Both the position numbers and the translations under genes were made by a program. The notes beneath the pieces are model-generated. The model ran no database searches, was not told the DNA's origin, and worked only from the letters and a program-made list of their open reading frames with translations. From contig JAFISE010000001.1 in NCBI GenBank assembly GCA_022560025.1, positions 372,001 through 436,000 of the forward strand: a stretch of 64,000 nt of DNA, in the 5' to 3' direction. Shown here piece after piece: positions 31,283 through 44,021 of the stretch. The stretch comes from Stagonosporopsis chrysanthemi (taxonomy: Eukaryota; Ascomycota; Dothideomycetes; Pleosporales; Didymellaceae). Numbering within the stretch: position 1 is the stretch's first letter; each line of letters starts with the position of its first letter.

Positions 31283-34259
31283 TTACTCTTCCCACTCGGG
31301 ATTCTAATCGTAGGTCAGCGTGCGTGTTCACATTGAGTAAGACTTCAACATACCTTTCTTAGGATGACAACGCCCTCCAACACATTCGTCAGGGCAAGAT
31401 ACTGCTCGTCTTCCAACTCTGCTCTCTCGCCATGCGCCAGCAGTACAGGTGTGCTCTGTGTCTGCCAACCGGTGATGGTCTTGGGTCGACCGGCTTGCCC
31501 AACGATGTCGACAGCCTGACCGACGCGCACGTTGACGGTGAGCGGCTTGAGTTCTTCGTCGAGCGTGATAAGGAAGCGCGGCGAGATTGCTGTGGCGAGG
31601 TAGTAAAGGAGGAAGTGTGAGTCGCCAACAATGAACGACTTGGCGTCGATCAGCGAGACGAGAACTGTCAGCAGACCTGAAGCTGCGACACGTGAGAGTA
31701 CCTGGCGGTCAGTGTGAAAGGGGTTGGCTGAGAGAGTGCCCTTGCCCATGTGCAGGAGACCCTGAGCAATGCGCACCATGAACAGCGCATTCGGGTCGCG
31801 GTGGTAGTAGCTCGCCAGCTGACGGAGAAGCTGTGCAAGACGAGCGTTGTTGGTACCAGCACCGCACAGACCCATAGCGAAGATGGCGTTGATTGCGACA
31901 TCATTGTCGTTGTCGTGAGAGTAACGCGATAGTGTGTCGTAGATCTTCATCTGCGGGTTGCTAGGGCTGATGAGACCCAGAGCGAGAGGAACAGCCTTGC
32001 GGATGTTGGCCTCGCCGTAGTGCATCAGATGGCCCAGAGTGCGGAGAATCATCTCTTGACCGACATCCTCGCCCATTGCCACAAGCGACAAACCAATAAC
32101 TGCGTATGATTGCAGCAGTTCATCGCCCTGCTTTTCTTCGCTGTCATCCTCAATGTGCTCGTTGCAGATGTGGAGCAACTGCTGGATCTTAAGAACCGCA
32201 CCAGTACCAGCCCACGCGCAGACCTCGGTCAGGACGGAGGCAGACTTCGCCATGGGGTGATCGAGCGCCTTGAGGGTCTCAAGAATGACGTCAACCTCCT
32301 CCTGCTGGCCGAAGAAGAGGAGAGCAAGACCAAGCGACATGAAGCGGGTCCACTTGTCCTTGAGCTGGCTCGAACGGTCCTCGTCCAGGAGAGTGTTCAT
32401 CAGCGCATCTGTGACCTCACCGTTGGCAGAGCCAACAAAGATCAGACCGAGCGACAATGCTGCCATCGCCGAGAGCTGCATGTCCAGGCTTGTGTCGCTG
32501 ACGATAGGCAGAAGGAGCTCGAGAAGCTCCTCCTTGTTCGAGCCAGCGTATGCAAGTCCAAGACCCATGATCGAGGCAAGTCGGATGTTCTTGTTCTTAT
32601 GCGCAAGATTGTCCTCGTCACCCAACAGAGCCAGCGCAGGATCAGAGTCCATGCGTACGCCGGAGTTGAAGATACCAGTGGCAAGCATGGCACCAGCCTT
32701 GACCATGTCGTCGTCAACGTTCGTGTACGGGTCGATCTTATCGAGACCTGTCTCGACGTCCCAAAGCATCAGCATACCAAGGGACGCTGTGGTGGACAGC
32801 ATGCCCTCCTCCTTGGTCTTCCAAACCCAGCTGCTCTTGCTGTCGGAGTTGAGCATGAGCTTGTCGTTGCCGTAACCAGTGTTGACAAATGCATTCACGA
32901 ACGCCGACGCCAGATTGTGCCTCGCAGAATCGGTGTTGGTGAGACCCGCTGTCCGGCTGCTCTCGAGATGTGTCTTGTAGATGTCGTCCGGAGTCTTAGG
33001 GTCGAGGATATTCAATTCCTTGCCCAGTGCCTTGAAGTGGTCTGGTAACCTGGAGTTGTTCAGACACTCTTGCAGTTCTGCGTCGTCATCGTCTGACACG
33101 TCGAACCAGATACGCTGTCGCGCGATGAGGAACGCCATCTGTCTCCGGATCGACTTGTCCTTCGTCGAGTTGAACGCCTCCTCAATCAGGTCGCGGTCGT
33201 TCAAACGTATCGCCAGCGCGACGGCCTGTGTGTACTGGTTGTATTTGCGGTAAATGCTGTATGCGGTGCGGAGGAACTTCTCGTTGTCGGGGTATGTGAG
33301 CAGCGGTACGAGACTACTCTGATTAGTGACAGCTCCCAACCAATTGTGGGTATTTCAAGCTTACCCAACCATGTACAAGCAGACTCGCGCATATGTGTTT
33401 TCGTCAATGTGCTGCTCGATCTGATCGATCAATTCCAGCTCAGAGAGCATATCCACCGCATCAGCCTCAGCATTGTGCTTTATAAAGAAGGGAACGAGGC
33501 TGGCGCCCAGGTCAGTCACATCATCGGTAGACTTGTCGTCGTTCAGCCTGTTCTGGAACTCTCTGCCAATCTCGAGCGCAAGGTGGCGCATGTATTCGTG
33601 TCCCCACGAGCCAAGATCTGAGGATGGCGCCTGCAGGCGGTACTTCAGACAGTCGAGGCGTTCTTCGTCCGAGTACGTCATTCCGAGGACCGAAAGCATA
33701 TCGGCAAACGATTGCTGTTATTGTTAGTGACTAGCCACTGTGGCCATACACATCATCTCATACCTTGTCCTCACCCTCCGGCCATGACGCATACTGCTTC
33801 TCGAGATTCTCGTAGTGGGGTCGTAGAAACTTGAGCGGCTTGGGCACTGCTGTCATGGAGCTTGTCGATGTCTTGATGAACTCCTTGATCTGGTTGAGCG
33901 CGGGCTTGTACAGGCTGGAGTCGGATTCCTAGGCGCAGGTCAGCACACACGACACGCGATGACGGCACGGCATGAAGTGGTAGTAGCGACATACCAGTAT
34001 CCTCTCAACCAGCATGTCCAGCTCACTCTTCAACTGCTGATCCTCCTCGCTCAGCTCCTCTGTAATCACCATCAGTAATCTGTCTCTCTAACACGCCGAC
34101 ACCGCCGCGGTCCCGCCAGTACAACGTACCACCAGTTGTCTCGACCTTCTTATCTTTGCCATCTGCCTTTGCGTCCTCCTTCTTCTCTGCCTCGCCGTTG
34201 ACGGCCTTGCCCTTGCCCTTGTCGGCGGCAGTGGGCTTCTTCTCGTCGTCCTTCGCCAT
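31283..34259 (-). CDS. RPN1: 26S proteasome regulatory subunit RPN1
   Basis: Six exons on the minus strand: 34259-34130, 34059-33995, 33928-33764, 33714-33365, 33316-31354 and 31303-31283. They encode 897 residues, the usual RPN1 length. RPN1 sits in the base of the 19S regulatory particle and docks ubiquitin receptors and shuttle factors. Seen: a Lys/Glu-rich N-terminus (KKPTAADKGKGKAV), then LSEEDQQLKSELDMLVERI, and the proteasome/cyclosome repeats in the second half, for example RLASIMGLGLAYAGS and LSAMAALSLGLIFVGS. The last exon supplies only seven codons including the stop and ends in NPEWEE, as family members do. It is divergent from RIO2 with 356 bp between starts. Confidence 0.95.
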
Positions 34260-34615
34260 GGTGATTACGAAACGGCAGCTAGCGCAGGCGGCGAAGTGGA
34301 CGTGCTCGCTGTATCGAAGTTGGGCGGGAAGCGGTCGCGGTGTGTTCCGTCCAGGGGCGGTCCTGGAGCAAGATGAGTGATAGAGAGAGGGTGGGAGACG
34401 CGACGGGGTGGTGGGGGATGTGCGGCGTTATGCTGGGTGGATTGTTGATGGAGCTCTGTCTCGACGTAGACGTCGGAGCTTGGCGCGCGATGGCGCCGAT
34501 GGCTGCACTGCGGACTAAAGTGTCCCGCCAAAAAGTTCACTGTCCTGCACGAGAGCAGCATCGAGTCGAATTCGGCACCACCGCATAATCAAATTGCGTT
34601 CAGACTACCGCCAAC
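34260..34615. promoter_or_regulatory. Divergent promoter RPN1/RIO2
   Basis: A 356-bp interval between the ATG codons of two essential housekeeping genes transcribed outward. It must carry both promoters and leaders. I did not recognise a proteasome-associated control element with confidence. Confidence 0.6.
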
Positions 34616-35966
34616 ATGAAGCTGAACGTCAAGAACATCCGCTACCTCACCCCAGAGGACTGGCGCGTTCTCACAGCGGTATGCGCTCCCCGCCGCGCTG
34701 CTCTGCATGCTACACCTCGAACTAACCGCTGACATAGCGCAGACAGAAATGGGCTCTCGCAACCACGAAGTCGTGCCCACGTCGCTGATCTCCTCAATCT
34801 CCGGCCCTGGAATAGGCGTCCACAAATCCATCTCGAACCTCGCCAAAATCGGCCTGATCGCAAAAGTAAAGAACGCAAAATACGACGGCTACCGCTTGAC
34901 CTATGGCGGCCTCGACTATTTGGCGCTGCACACACACACCAAGGCATCGACCGTGTTCTCGGTGGGTAACCAAATCGGCGTGGGAAAGGAGAGCGATATC
35001 TTCGTGTGCGCGAGCGAGGAGGGGCGTCAGCTCGTCCTCAAGATCCACAGACTGGGCCGCATATCGTTTCGCACCGTCAAGGCCAACAGAGACTACCTGC
35101 GCAACCGCCAGGGCGGGAGCTGGATGTACATGTCTCGGCTGGCGGCGATCAAAGAGTACGAGTTCATGAAAGCGCTGCGACGGGAGGGTTTCCCAGTACC
35201 AGAGCCCGTGGGGCAGAACAGACACACGGTCATCATGGGGCTGATTGACGCCTTTCCCATGCGCACAATTTCCAAGGTCGGCGACCCAGCGGCGCTGTAC
35301 AGCGAGCTGCTGGACTTCATCGTGCGGTTTGCGCAGCACGGCTTGATCCACGGCGACTTCAACGAGTTCAACATCCTGATCGAGGAGAAGTTTGAGGGCG
35401 AAGAGCGAGTGCTGCTCAAACCCACGATTATCGATTTCCCGCAAATGGTCTCGATCGACCATGCAAACGCCGAATACTACTTCGACCGCGACGTCGCGTG
35501 TATAAAGCGCTTCTTCGAGAGGCGCTTCGGTTTCACAAGTGACGAGCCAGGTCCGTTCTTCAAGGATGCTATCAAGACCTTGGTCAAGAGGTTGGACGTG
35601 GAGGTGGAAGCTTCAGGATTCAGTAAGAAGATGGCCAAGGAGCTCGACGCATATATGAAGGAGCACGGTATTGATGGTGACGCTGGTGGTGATGGAGAAG
35701 ACCGGGAAGACGGTGATGAGGTTGGGTCGGAAGAGGAACATGTGCAGGACGACGAGGAAGAAGCTGGCGGCGTCCGGCTCTACGACGAGGTTGGTGCAAA
35801 GGCTGCGCCGAGTGAGGAGCAGACACCCGCTATTGTTGCCTCCCAGATGACATTGCTTGACATCCGAGACAACGACCCTCTGCCAGATCTGAGCGAGTGT
35901 AAGCCTCGCCCACAATCCACCATGACCACCAAAGCCGCAAAGAAGAAGGCTGGGTGGGCACTGTGA
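34616..35966 (+). CDS. RIO2: Serine/threonine-protein kinase RIO2
   Basis: Two exons, 34616-34678 and 34743-35966, with a 64-nt intron (branch GCTGAC, acceptor CGCAG). They encode 428 residues. RIO2 is an atypical kinase/ATPase needed for late maturation of the 40S ribosomal subunit. The N-terminus (LNVKNIRYLTPEDWRVLTA) opens the RIO2 winged-helix domain. The nucleotide loop is GVGKESDIFV (about 98-107), the catalytic loop HGDFNEFN (about 225-232) and the metal-binding IIDFPQ (about 252-257). A long acidic tail (EDREDGDEVGSEEEHVQDDE) follows, typical of fungal orthologues. Without the tiny first exon the winged helix would lack its first helix. Confidence 0.95.
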
Positions 35967-36610
35967 GCTGCCGCGTTGTCTTTGTGCTTCACTTCTTAGC
36001 GATACCCATATTTAGAGGCTACAAAAATTCTATCGTCGTAAACATGAGTCATGGCATCAGGAAGACCGCACCACAATGAGGGTGCTGTTGCAAAAGACAT
36101 CAGAGAATGAGCAATGAACATGGACGAAGATTAATTACGCGCCGACTTATCGAGACTAACGACGAATCTGACGATTTACCTCTGCCCACTGCCATGTCTG
36201 ATCTTTTTCCACCATTGATGAGAAGAGATGTAACGCCTAACACATAACGGTCTTTTGGTTCACCCCCAGCTCACATGTTAATAGATACTGCTAAGATGGA
36301 GACAGTAGCCGCCCAAATGGCCCGATCGAACCGCGGGATGAAGTATGAGAAGGATATGTTCAGGAAGTCCGATGCCAAGAAGGTAGTATTAAGCGCCGAT
36401 GTCGCGAAGAACATGGCTAAAGTGAGCGACGGAAAGAAATGGCCAAGGCAACGGTCCATCAGAGGCATCGTGCCGTGGCGTTTGAGATAAGTAACATCGT
36501 GCTCCACGAGTGATGCGGCTGTTGAATGCTGGAGAAGCGATCGTGAAAAATAGATGCGTACACGAAAGTTGGCGACGATGGATGGAAGCGTTTTGCGGCC
36601 TTCGCGACGC
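35967..36610. other. Convergent 3' spacer RIO2/RRM gene
   Basis: About 640 bp between two 3' ends. A minus-strand frame at 36271-36714 overlaps the end of the RRM gene and has no protein-like features. I see no gene here. Confidence 0.4.
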
Positions 36611-38516
36611 TCAGTCTTCTCGGCGAGCTGGCGAGTCAGCCTTGCCATCACCTTTGACAGGTGTAGTAGGATTGGTGTTGACGTCAATGACATGCTCGGA
36701 GACACCATCGTCACTCTTGACAGCTCCAGACTGGGCCATCTGGTATACGGCTGGTCGAGAGGTGCCTAGCGTAGAAGGAACAGCCGGTGCCCACGGTTGA
36801 CGGTAAGCACTTCGCTGCATGAACATCTCGAAGTCGCTGCCATTGTGGGACACAGGCGAAGCATTTTCGTAACGGTCAGGTGTACCCAACGCCCTAGCTT
36901 GGGCGACACCAACCTCGTACTCGGCAGCACGGAAGACGCGCCCAGCTGCCGTCTGTTGCTTGAGCATCTTCTGCTCGTGTGTGTCGGAAAAGCGAATTTG
37001 AATGAGGTGCTCCTCACCGTTTGGCTTCGAGACAGGAGTGTTGTTGAACTTCTTGATGACTTCATCACAGATGTCGCGAGTCTCGAAACTGTTGCGGTCA
37101 GCGATGGCCATGAATATATGCAGGGCCAAAACGTACCGAGCGAAGCCGACACCTCGGCCAGTGCCAGTTGGGTCGCGAAGGATCCTACTCGAACAAACCT
37201 TGTGAGGAGCGAAGATCGATGCGAGTTCCTGCGCACAAGTCAGCCAGAGTCCTGAGGTCGATAAAAGCAGTGGTATCATACATGCTCGTTCATGTTCTTG
37301 GGAATGTTGGACACATAGAGGTTGGTGTTGCCATCGTCGGAGAACTTCTTGAGCTTGGAGTAGAATGATTCCTGCTGAGGTCAGTCGTTGATGACGAGGA
37401 GACAAGAATGTGAGGAAGCTTACCCGGGCGAAGCTGACCTCGTAGCCCAGATAGTGGAAGCCACGAATGCAATCTTCAGCATCCTCAAAGTTGTGATACT
37501 TGATGAAACCGAAGCTGTTGACGAGTCAGCACCTTGTAGACAAGGATTGATCAGAAGACTTACCCTTTGCATAGATTAGACTTGAGATCGATGATCGATT
37601 TTGAGCTTTGAATGTCGCCAAAGCGCTTGCCCCAGCCATTTAGCATGTCGTCTGTTGTCTCTGGCAGTAGTCCTCGAATGTAGACATTTGTCTCACCGGT
37701 CTTGTTCTCAAGGCTGCGGTCAAGTGGCTTGTGAGGGGAGCTGGGAGCTGGGATGGCACGCGGAATGGGAGGCTCCTGGTGCACCAGAGCAAGCAGGTGG
37801 GGTGGAAGGGTGGGCATAGCCTGCTGCTTTTGAACGGGAGCCATCAAATGGTACTGGTGGGCCAGCTGCGAGGGTGAGGGCGTCGCACTGTTGGTGTAGA
37901 CGGCACTAGGGGAGCGGTCCATGATCGTAGCACCAGCTCCGTATCGGTACATGCCACCACTGCCAAAAGGTGTACCAGGAACATCGTTCTCGTTAGATGA
38001 CACAGAGTCCCGGCGAGGTGTCATGAGTGGAGGCATGTCGCCCGAAGACATGCGAGAAGCCCAGCCGGGTACCATAGGACTGTGACCAACAACAGGTTGA
38101 CCGTACTGATATGCGGCCTGTGGGTCGAACGAGCTGGTGTGGTTGTACATGCCTGGAGAGTGCGCCTGCTGTGCACCTGGGAGCACTTGATACATAGAGC
38201 CTAGAGTGTGCTGGTTGGGGATCCACAAACCCTGACCTTGCGACATGGGCATAGTGCTGTACTCTGAGGAATTGGCAGACATGCCAGACCCGGCTGACTT
38301 GTGGTTGGCGGAGGAGCCATATGAGGCATGCATGTTGAGCGCTGCCATGGTGTTCGTCAGACCTTGCAAACCAGCATCGCCATGGGGAGACACAGGCAGA
38401 CCTCGAGGAAGGTACTGAGCTCCATGGCCCTGGCCGTTGTATGCGTTGAGCATGTGCTGACCCTTGTAGCCGCCTGTAGGTGGGGCGTAGCCGTTCTGAC
38501 GGGCATTGGTAGCCAT
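36611..38516 (-). CDS. RNA-binding protein with two RRMs (Pin4/Cip2-like)
   Basis: Five exons on the minus strand, 38516-37564, 37514-37424, 37371-37282, 37228-37137 and 37088-36611, with introns of 48-53 nt. They encode 567 residues. The first half is low in complexity (Gln, Gly, Ser, Met and Tyr), as in proteins that enter RNA granules. RRM1 starts at TNVYIRGLLPETTDDML and continues over two splices (CKGFGFIKYHNFEDAEDCIR). RRM2 starts at NLYVSNIPKNMNEHELASIF and runs to GRGVGFARFETRDICDEVIK. After it comes SDTHEQKMLKQQTAAGRVFR, a block I associate with the fungal Pin4/Cip2/MSSP-like group. It is probably a cytoplasmic regulator of mRNA stability or translation. Confidence 0.9.
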
Positions 38517-41500
38517 GTTGGTAGTGAGAAGGAGCGGAAACTCGAGAACGGAAGCAGAAAGAAAGCCGGAAGGCTGGGAACAGATGTCGAAGGGTGCTGT
38601 AGACAGGTGGAGGTCGATTGAAGGATGCGAGTTCTGCGCAGCGACAAGAACTATCAAGAAGGACACAGCGGTTGAGGCTGCTGAGATGTACGGGAGAACG
38701 TTGCTCTAAGGCAATATTAGTCTTACACTAGCAATCGAGCGTCTAGGGTGAAGAACGGTGATTGGTGATGGTGAACTCAGCCACCGCCCATGGAGAAGAG
38801 GAGGGGCGAGACCCGCAACGGCTTGGCAGCTTTGATGGAGTGAGGTGAAGTGAAGGGTAGCAACGAAAATGAATGGGCAGTAACAACATACCGAGTCGTA
38901 AATGTCAAACTTTTGCAATGTGCGGGACTGCTAGTGACTCCAAAGCTGCCGGCGATGTCAGTGCAGGAACGATTGATGTGTGAGGTGGTGCTGAAGCCTC
39001 ACCTGCGAAAAGCTACAAAGAATGTGGCCACTGAAGCGTATTGGTGAGGAAGAAGTGGTGCAGAATGAGTGAAGGAGAGAAGAGACGAAATGCGGCGGGA
39101 GAGACGAGGAGAAAAGGCGCACGATGGTGGCGGCTCGGCGTCGTGCAGAGGGAAAGAACCGTTGGGATGTCTCAGTGGACGAGGGGAGTAGTAACGGCGC
39201 GTATACACAGAACAGCCTCGCCTTCCGCGCCGGGAAGTTGCCAAGGACAGGACGGAAGTCACTAACCTTGCTAACGATAATTGATAGAGTAGCAGCAGAC
39301 AGGTAACAGTACAAACGAAAGGAGCAGTGGTTGCAGGATCTGGGTCGAGCTCCTTCCTCTTGTCGCCCCGTGTTTGGCGCGCAGTGGGTCTCTAGTGATG
39401 TTGAGGAAGAGCTGTCGAAATAGTGATGTCGACGCCTTAATTGTGGACGAAGCTGCAGAGTGTGTACCTCTGTTAGCTGCGATGGGTGCGCACTGCCTTA
39501 TTAAGAACTGTTGGAGACAGAAGGTGCAGCATTGATATGTACAAGCCAGGGATGTGGCTTTACAGAGCTGCAAATCAAGAGCAGGCGACGCGAGGTCACA
39601 TCAGTCGTGCACTCTGCCCGCTTCCGCAGCTGGCGGCCATGCCTTTCTGAGACGAGTGTGTAGCACTCTCCAGACGACGAGGCGTCCCAATCTGCACTTG
39701 CGCTTCTCCATACAGCAGGCCGTTCTCCGCAACGGCGAGGCTAATGCAGCCCCCCAGCGCCCTTGCAGTAGGGCTGAACGAGCGACAGTATCTGAGAACA
39801 TCATTTTGTGGACGTCATGCACCCACGATTTGCATTGCGCGCAAGTAGAGGTGCCCTTGAGAATGATCTACGCGGTGGGTCAATTCGCGGGCTGAAGATT
39901 CGCCCTGTCACTTTTTTACCTCCGCACTGCCGATGGCTCTTAGGTGTCCACAAAATTCTTCTCCAAGCTCGACTGGGTGTGTCGCTTGTTTGACCTGGAG
40001 ATTAGTTTGCAGCACGTTAGTATAGTGACACGACACAAGGTACCTCTCTTACGGCAGCCTATTAGCCGACTGCTGCCCACAAGAGGTTGGGAACAGTCTT
40101 GGATTCGATCTCGTCCGCAGCGCACTTGTAACTTCCGCTGCGAGTCGGTGCAGTGCAGCTAGTCGCAGCCGTCACTAGCTGCGTTGGACCGCCCACGTCC
40201 TGGGGTTGAGCTCAGCACATCATCGAGACGAACGCCTTCTCAGGCGACAGTGCAGAGCCTCCCGCGACCCACAAGCCGTCGCCCCGTTGCAGCAGCGACT
40301 GACAGAACAGACCACGGCGCGTTCAACGGCAGCGTGGCCTGCAAGGGCTTCGCTTGCAGCCAGATGGAGAACCGGTGCCAACATCGCAGGCAAGGCCGGG
40401 ATAGTTGTGTCTGAGAGTCAAGTGGTAATAGTGGATGTAGACGCAACGCTTTAATGAGGCAGCGATAGCTATAACCGCAAGGTGATCTTACTAATGAGAG
40501 TATGTCAGGGCACAGCACGATGCATAAGAAAGATCACTAACCTTGCTTGTGTCTGTCTCCAACCAGCGCTCTAGAAATGGTCAGCTGGATCGCAATGTGA
40601 GCAGTAGTGTCACAACTCTCACTGAATAGAGACGCTCACACTAGTTCGCGTGTTGCGTGGGCGCAAGAGCACTGTTCGCCGTGTTGCAGTCTATGCGGGA
40701 AATCGTTCGTAGACAGGGTTGCTGAAACAGTGACTGCATACTGGGAATGCGGCTCGCCACGAAGCAAGACCTCTGCAACGGCAAGGGCTGGAAGCTGAGC
40801 TGTAGATCGCCAGGGCCCGCACGTGATGTGTGACTTATGAGGACAGTACTGGTTGAGGACCTGTCGCGTGAAAGCCGGGCCCTGAGCCTTCAGATGTCAT
40901 GCATGCAGTGCGCCCTGAGGCACTGTCATACCTCTGGCTGTGTACACGGTGACTGCGCCTCTTCTCTTTCCGTTCGTACCGCCCAACGTTGCTTCGTTGC
41001 GACTCTATTAATGTTACTCAGTTCGACCTGAAACCTGGATTGCGGATCAAATCGCTACCGTCCACGGTGACAAAGAGGTGTTGCTTCTCAGATTCTGTTT
41101 GAGCTGCAGATTCCAGGTGGCACAAAGGCGCGAAATCTGCCGTATCAGCCCCGTCAAGGATCTCGAGGATCTTGAAATTGTGTTTCGGCCCATGCTCCAC
41201 TTATGCGGAAGAAATATAGTGACGTGCAGGACGTTAGGACGTCAGGAAGATTATGTACATCGAAGCCTCGGGGTGTATTGAGTCTCTTCCATTTAACGTG
41301 ATGCTTCTATAGATCTTTCCAGACCGTTTTCATGACTCTGATATGCGATACCAGATTTCGTTGAGGTTTGTCAGTACAAGGAAAGGGAGGCATGGTGGTA
41401 CAGGACTAGATGCGGACGGACCCCGGCCGCAGGGATCACGTCCAGATGCACGACAAAGGCGACACATTTGTGTAGTCTTCCTTATCTATCGTCAAAAGCA

Positions 41501-41878
41501 CCATAACTTGGAGACTGTAGTTGTGTTCGTGACAGTGAGTGGGATGAGGTTGAACAAACATCAAGTTCCGAGCCGGGTTTCTGCCACTGGCGTCAGTGTG
41601 CTGGCCAATCGAACCACGAGCCAGTTGCGGATTCACAGGATCATCACCCCACGCAAGAGGCCCAGAGCGTGCTTTCGTCACATGGTTGAATCGCACTTCT
41701 ATTCTATCTACAGCCTAAGAATATGTGGAGAGTATAGTACCTGGGAAGGTGCAACGCCGCATAGCCAGAATTGGCATCCTACCTGACCATGCGCAACTGC
41801 GCGGCCCAACATGCATTTGTCAAACGCCGGTCGCTCCAATCTATCCATGAAAATGCCCTATTACGACCAAAGTGTCTT
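38517..41878. other. 3.4-kb gene-free gap with probable leader of the RRM gene
   Basis: I see no convincing coding gene. The first kilobase probably carries the long leader and promoter of the minus-strand RRM gene, because the minus strand is pyrimidine-rich there and contains an intron-like CTAATATTGCCTTAG acceptor ending near 38707. The rest (about 39.6-41.8 kb) has only short frames without motifs. A perfect hairpin lies at 40155-40182. Confidence 0.5.
40155..40182. repeat. 9-bp perfect inverted repeat with 10-nt loop
   Basis: Arms GCAGCTAGT and ACTAGCTGC enclose a CGCAGCCGTC loop. It could be a protein-binding site or a chance hairpin within the gene-free gap. Confidence 0.6.
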
Positions 41879-44021
41879 TTACGACCACACATCCTCTTGG
41901 TACTGGTTTGACGCCCTCATGGCCTTGACGATCTCCTCGCCCTTCGTCTCGGAGACGTTCCTGTACTTCGCAATGATCTTGCCAAGCAACGTGTTCACTT
42001 CACGAGCCATGTGTGCGGCATCACCGCAAACGTAAAAGTACGCCTTCTGCTCTAGCAGCTTGTTAAGCTCTTCGCCGTACTCTTCTATGTGGTGCTGAAC
42101 GTAGACCTTCTTAGGGCCGTCTCGTGAGAACGCAGTGTGGAGGACAAAATTGTCACCGAGGGCTTCCTTGTATTGCTGCGAATAATGTTAGCGTAACATC
42201 ACAATCGACAATCAACACGTGACTTACCTCCCACTCTTTCTCATACATGAAGTCCTCTGACCTCTTCCGGCAACCAAAGAACAGAACGGTCTTGCCAACA
42301 TTCTGGCCAGCCTTGGCCTGAGCAGCGCGTTCCTGAACGAAGGCGCGAAAAGGAGCAACACCAGTGCCAGGACCAACCATGATGATGGGCTTGGTGGGGT
42401 CCGAGGGAAGCTTAAAGTTTGAGTGACGGACGTGGACAGGCACGTGAATTCCATCGTACTTGTTGCGAGGGCCAGTGATTGCGTAGTTCAGGCCATGCGG
42501 ATCTGGCGAAGGGTCTCCATGCTGCTTCTGCTTGAGAGCAAGGAGGTAGTTTGTGGTGACACCCTTCAGGATATGCGGCGCATCAGGCTTCTCAACTGAC
42601 TCAACTACTGCGGTGATAGAGATCTTGTCCTTCTGCACCAATGAGGAAGAGGAGATCGAGTAGTAACGGGGCTGGATCTTGACAAGACCCTCGATCAGGA
42701 AGGTAAACGGGATCTTAGTCCAAGCCTGACCCTTTCCTTCAATTTCTAGCAACTGCGCCAGGTTGAGATGGCGAGCAGCGACCTTCTGCTTGAAGTAATC
42801 CTTGTCGCTACCAAGCTTCGACATTTCGGCCTTGATATCATCGTTAGGAGCAAACTGAGCAAGTCCGGAAACAAGTTGACGAGAGACGGCGGCACCGATT
42901 TCAATGTGGAAGCGAATAGCCGCATCGTAGGTGGTGGGTGACGGGAAAGGAACCTTTGCAGTAGGGTCGAGGCCCTTGACTGCAATGACAGTGTGACGCT
43001 TGTGCTCCTTTCCAAGGACCTTGAAAACACGGTCAACTTCCTTGCCTGAGTTGTTAGGCCACACGGCAATGTGGTCACCAGTAGTGTACGACAGGTTGGA
43101 GCCAGCGATGCTGATCTCCATGTGGAGGCAGTTTCGGTCTTTGGCAGTGAAGATCTCGGAGGACTCGACGATGGGGGCGATGAACGGGTTGTTGGCATTG
43201 AAAGGACCCTTCTGCTTGCCTTCGAGGTGGTTCTTGTTGGGCTCGCCCAGGTAGACTGTGTCATCCTCGGGCGTGAGGTCGTCCCTCTCAGTGATCTCAA
43301 AGACAGGCTCGTATGTAGCTTCACGCTCCTCGAGACCCATCTTCTCAGCTACAGCAGCCCACATGGGCTCCTTCCAAGCCAAAAAGTCTTCTTCCATTGT
43401 GCCAGCGCCATCGTCACCCTCGCCGGCAGCGCCCAGTCGAGTCGCACCGAGCTTGGTGAGATACTTGTCAACGTTGCGGACCATTACGTTGTAGTGCTCG
43501 TATGTGTTGTTTCCAAGGCCGAACGCGACGTACTTCAGGTTGGCCAGAGGCTTGTCATCAGCACCGCCACCTCCGCTGAAGCTGATGTCTTCGGATCCCA
43601 TGAACTCGTAGAATTCGACGGCATTATCGGTAGGCTCGCCTTCGCCGTACGTAGCAAGGACAAAGACAGCGAGCTTGTCGTCAGGGAAGGTGTCCAGGGT
43701 GTCGAAATCGTACTCCTCGAGGTCTGCTACCATTGTCTTGAGACCAAAGCGTGATTGCCCCTCCTTGGAGATACGAGATGCGTAGTCCTCGGCAGTACCA
43801 GTCTGACTGCCGTAGAAGACGACGCAGTTCTTGTCCGACTCGTCCATCTTTTCGACTATATTGCGGGACTTGCCCGACTTTGCACCGCCATTCGTGCCCG
43901 CCAGCGAACTGCTGTAAGGGTCGACGGTGACACCCCAATAAGTGCCTTTGGTGAAGTAGGCGACCGTGCCGAGCAGCAGTGCCGCCAGCACGACAATGTC
44001 CAGCGTGTCGAGTTGCGCCAT
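41879..44021 (-). CDS. cprA: NADPH-cytochrome P450 reductase
   Basis: Two exons on the minus strand, 44021-42228 and 42175-41879, with a 52-nt intron (donor GTAAGT, branch GCTAAC, acceptor CGCAG). They encode 696 residues, the usual length. It passes electrons from NADPH via FAD and FMN to P450 enzymes at the endoplasmic reticulum. Seen in order: an N-terminal membrane anchor (IVVLAALLLGTVAYF, about 9-23), the flavodoxin FMN site (FYGSQTGTAEDYASR, ATYGEGEPTDNA), the connecting domain, the FAD motif RYYSISSSS, the NADPH motif GPGTGVAPFRAF, then FGCRKRSEDFMYEKEWE right before the splice, and the ending DVWS with the conserved penultimate Trp. No P450 gene is nearby, which is normal. Confidence 0.95.

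Noticed and set aside
32110..33048. 312-codon plus-strand frame
   Set aside because: It lies opposite the main RPN1 exon, whose repeats are unmistakable. The antisense frame stays open because of codon bias.
36271..36714. 147-codon minus-strand frame past the RRM gene stop
   Set aside because: Overlaps the coding end of the RRM gene in another frame and lacks protein-like features.
43071..43754. 227-codon plus-strand frame
   Set aside because: Antisense shadow of the P450 reductase gene.
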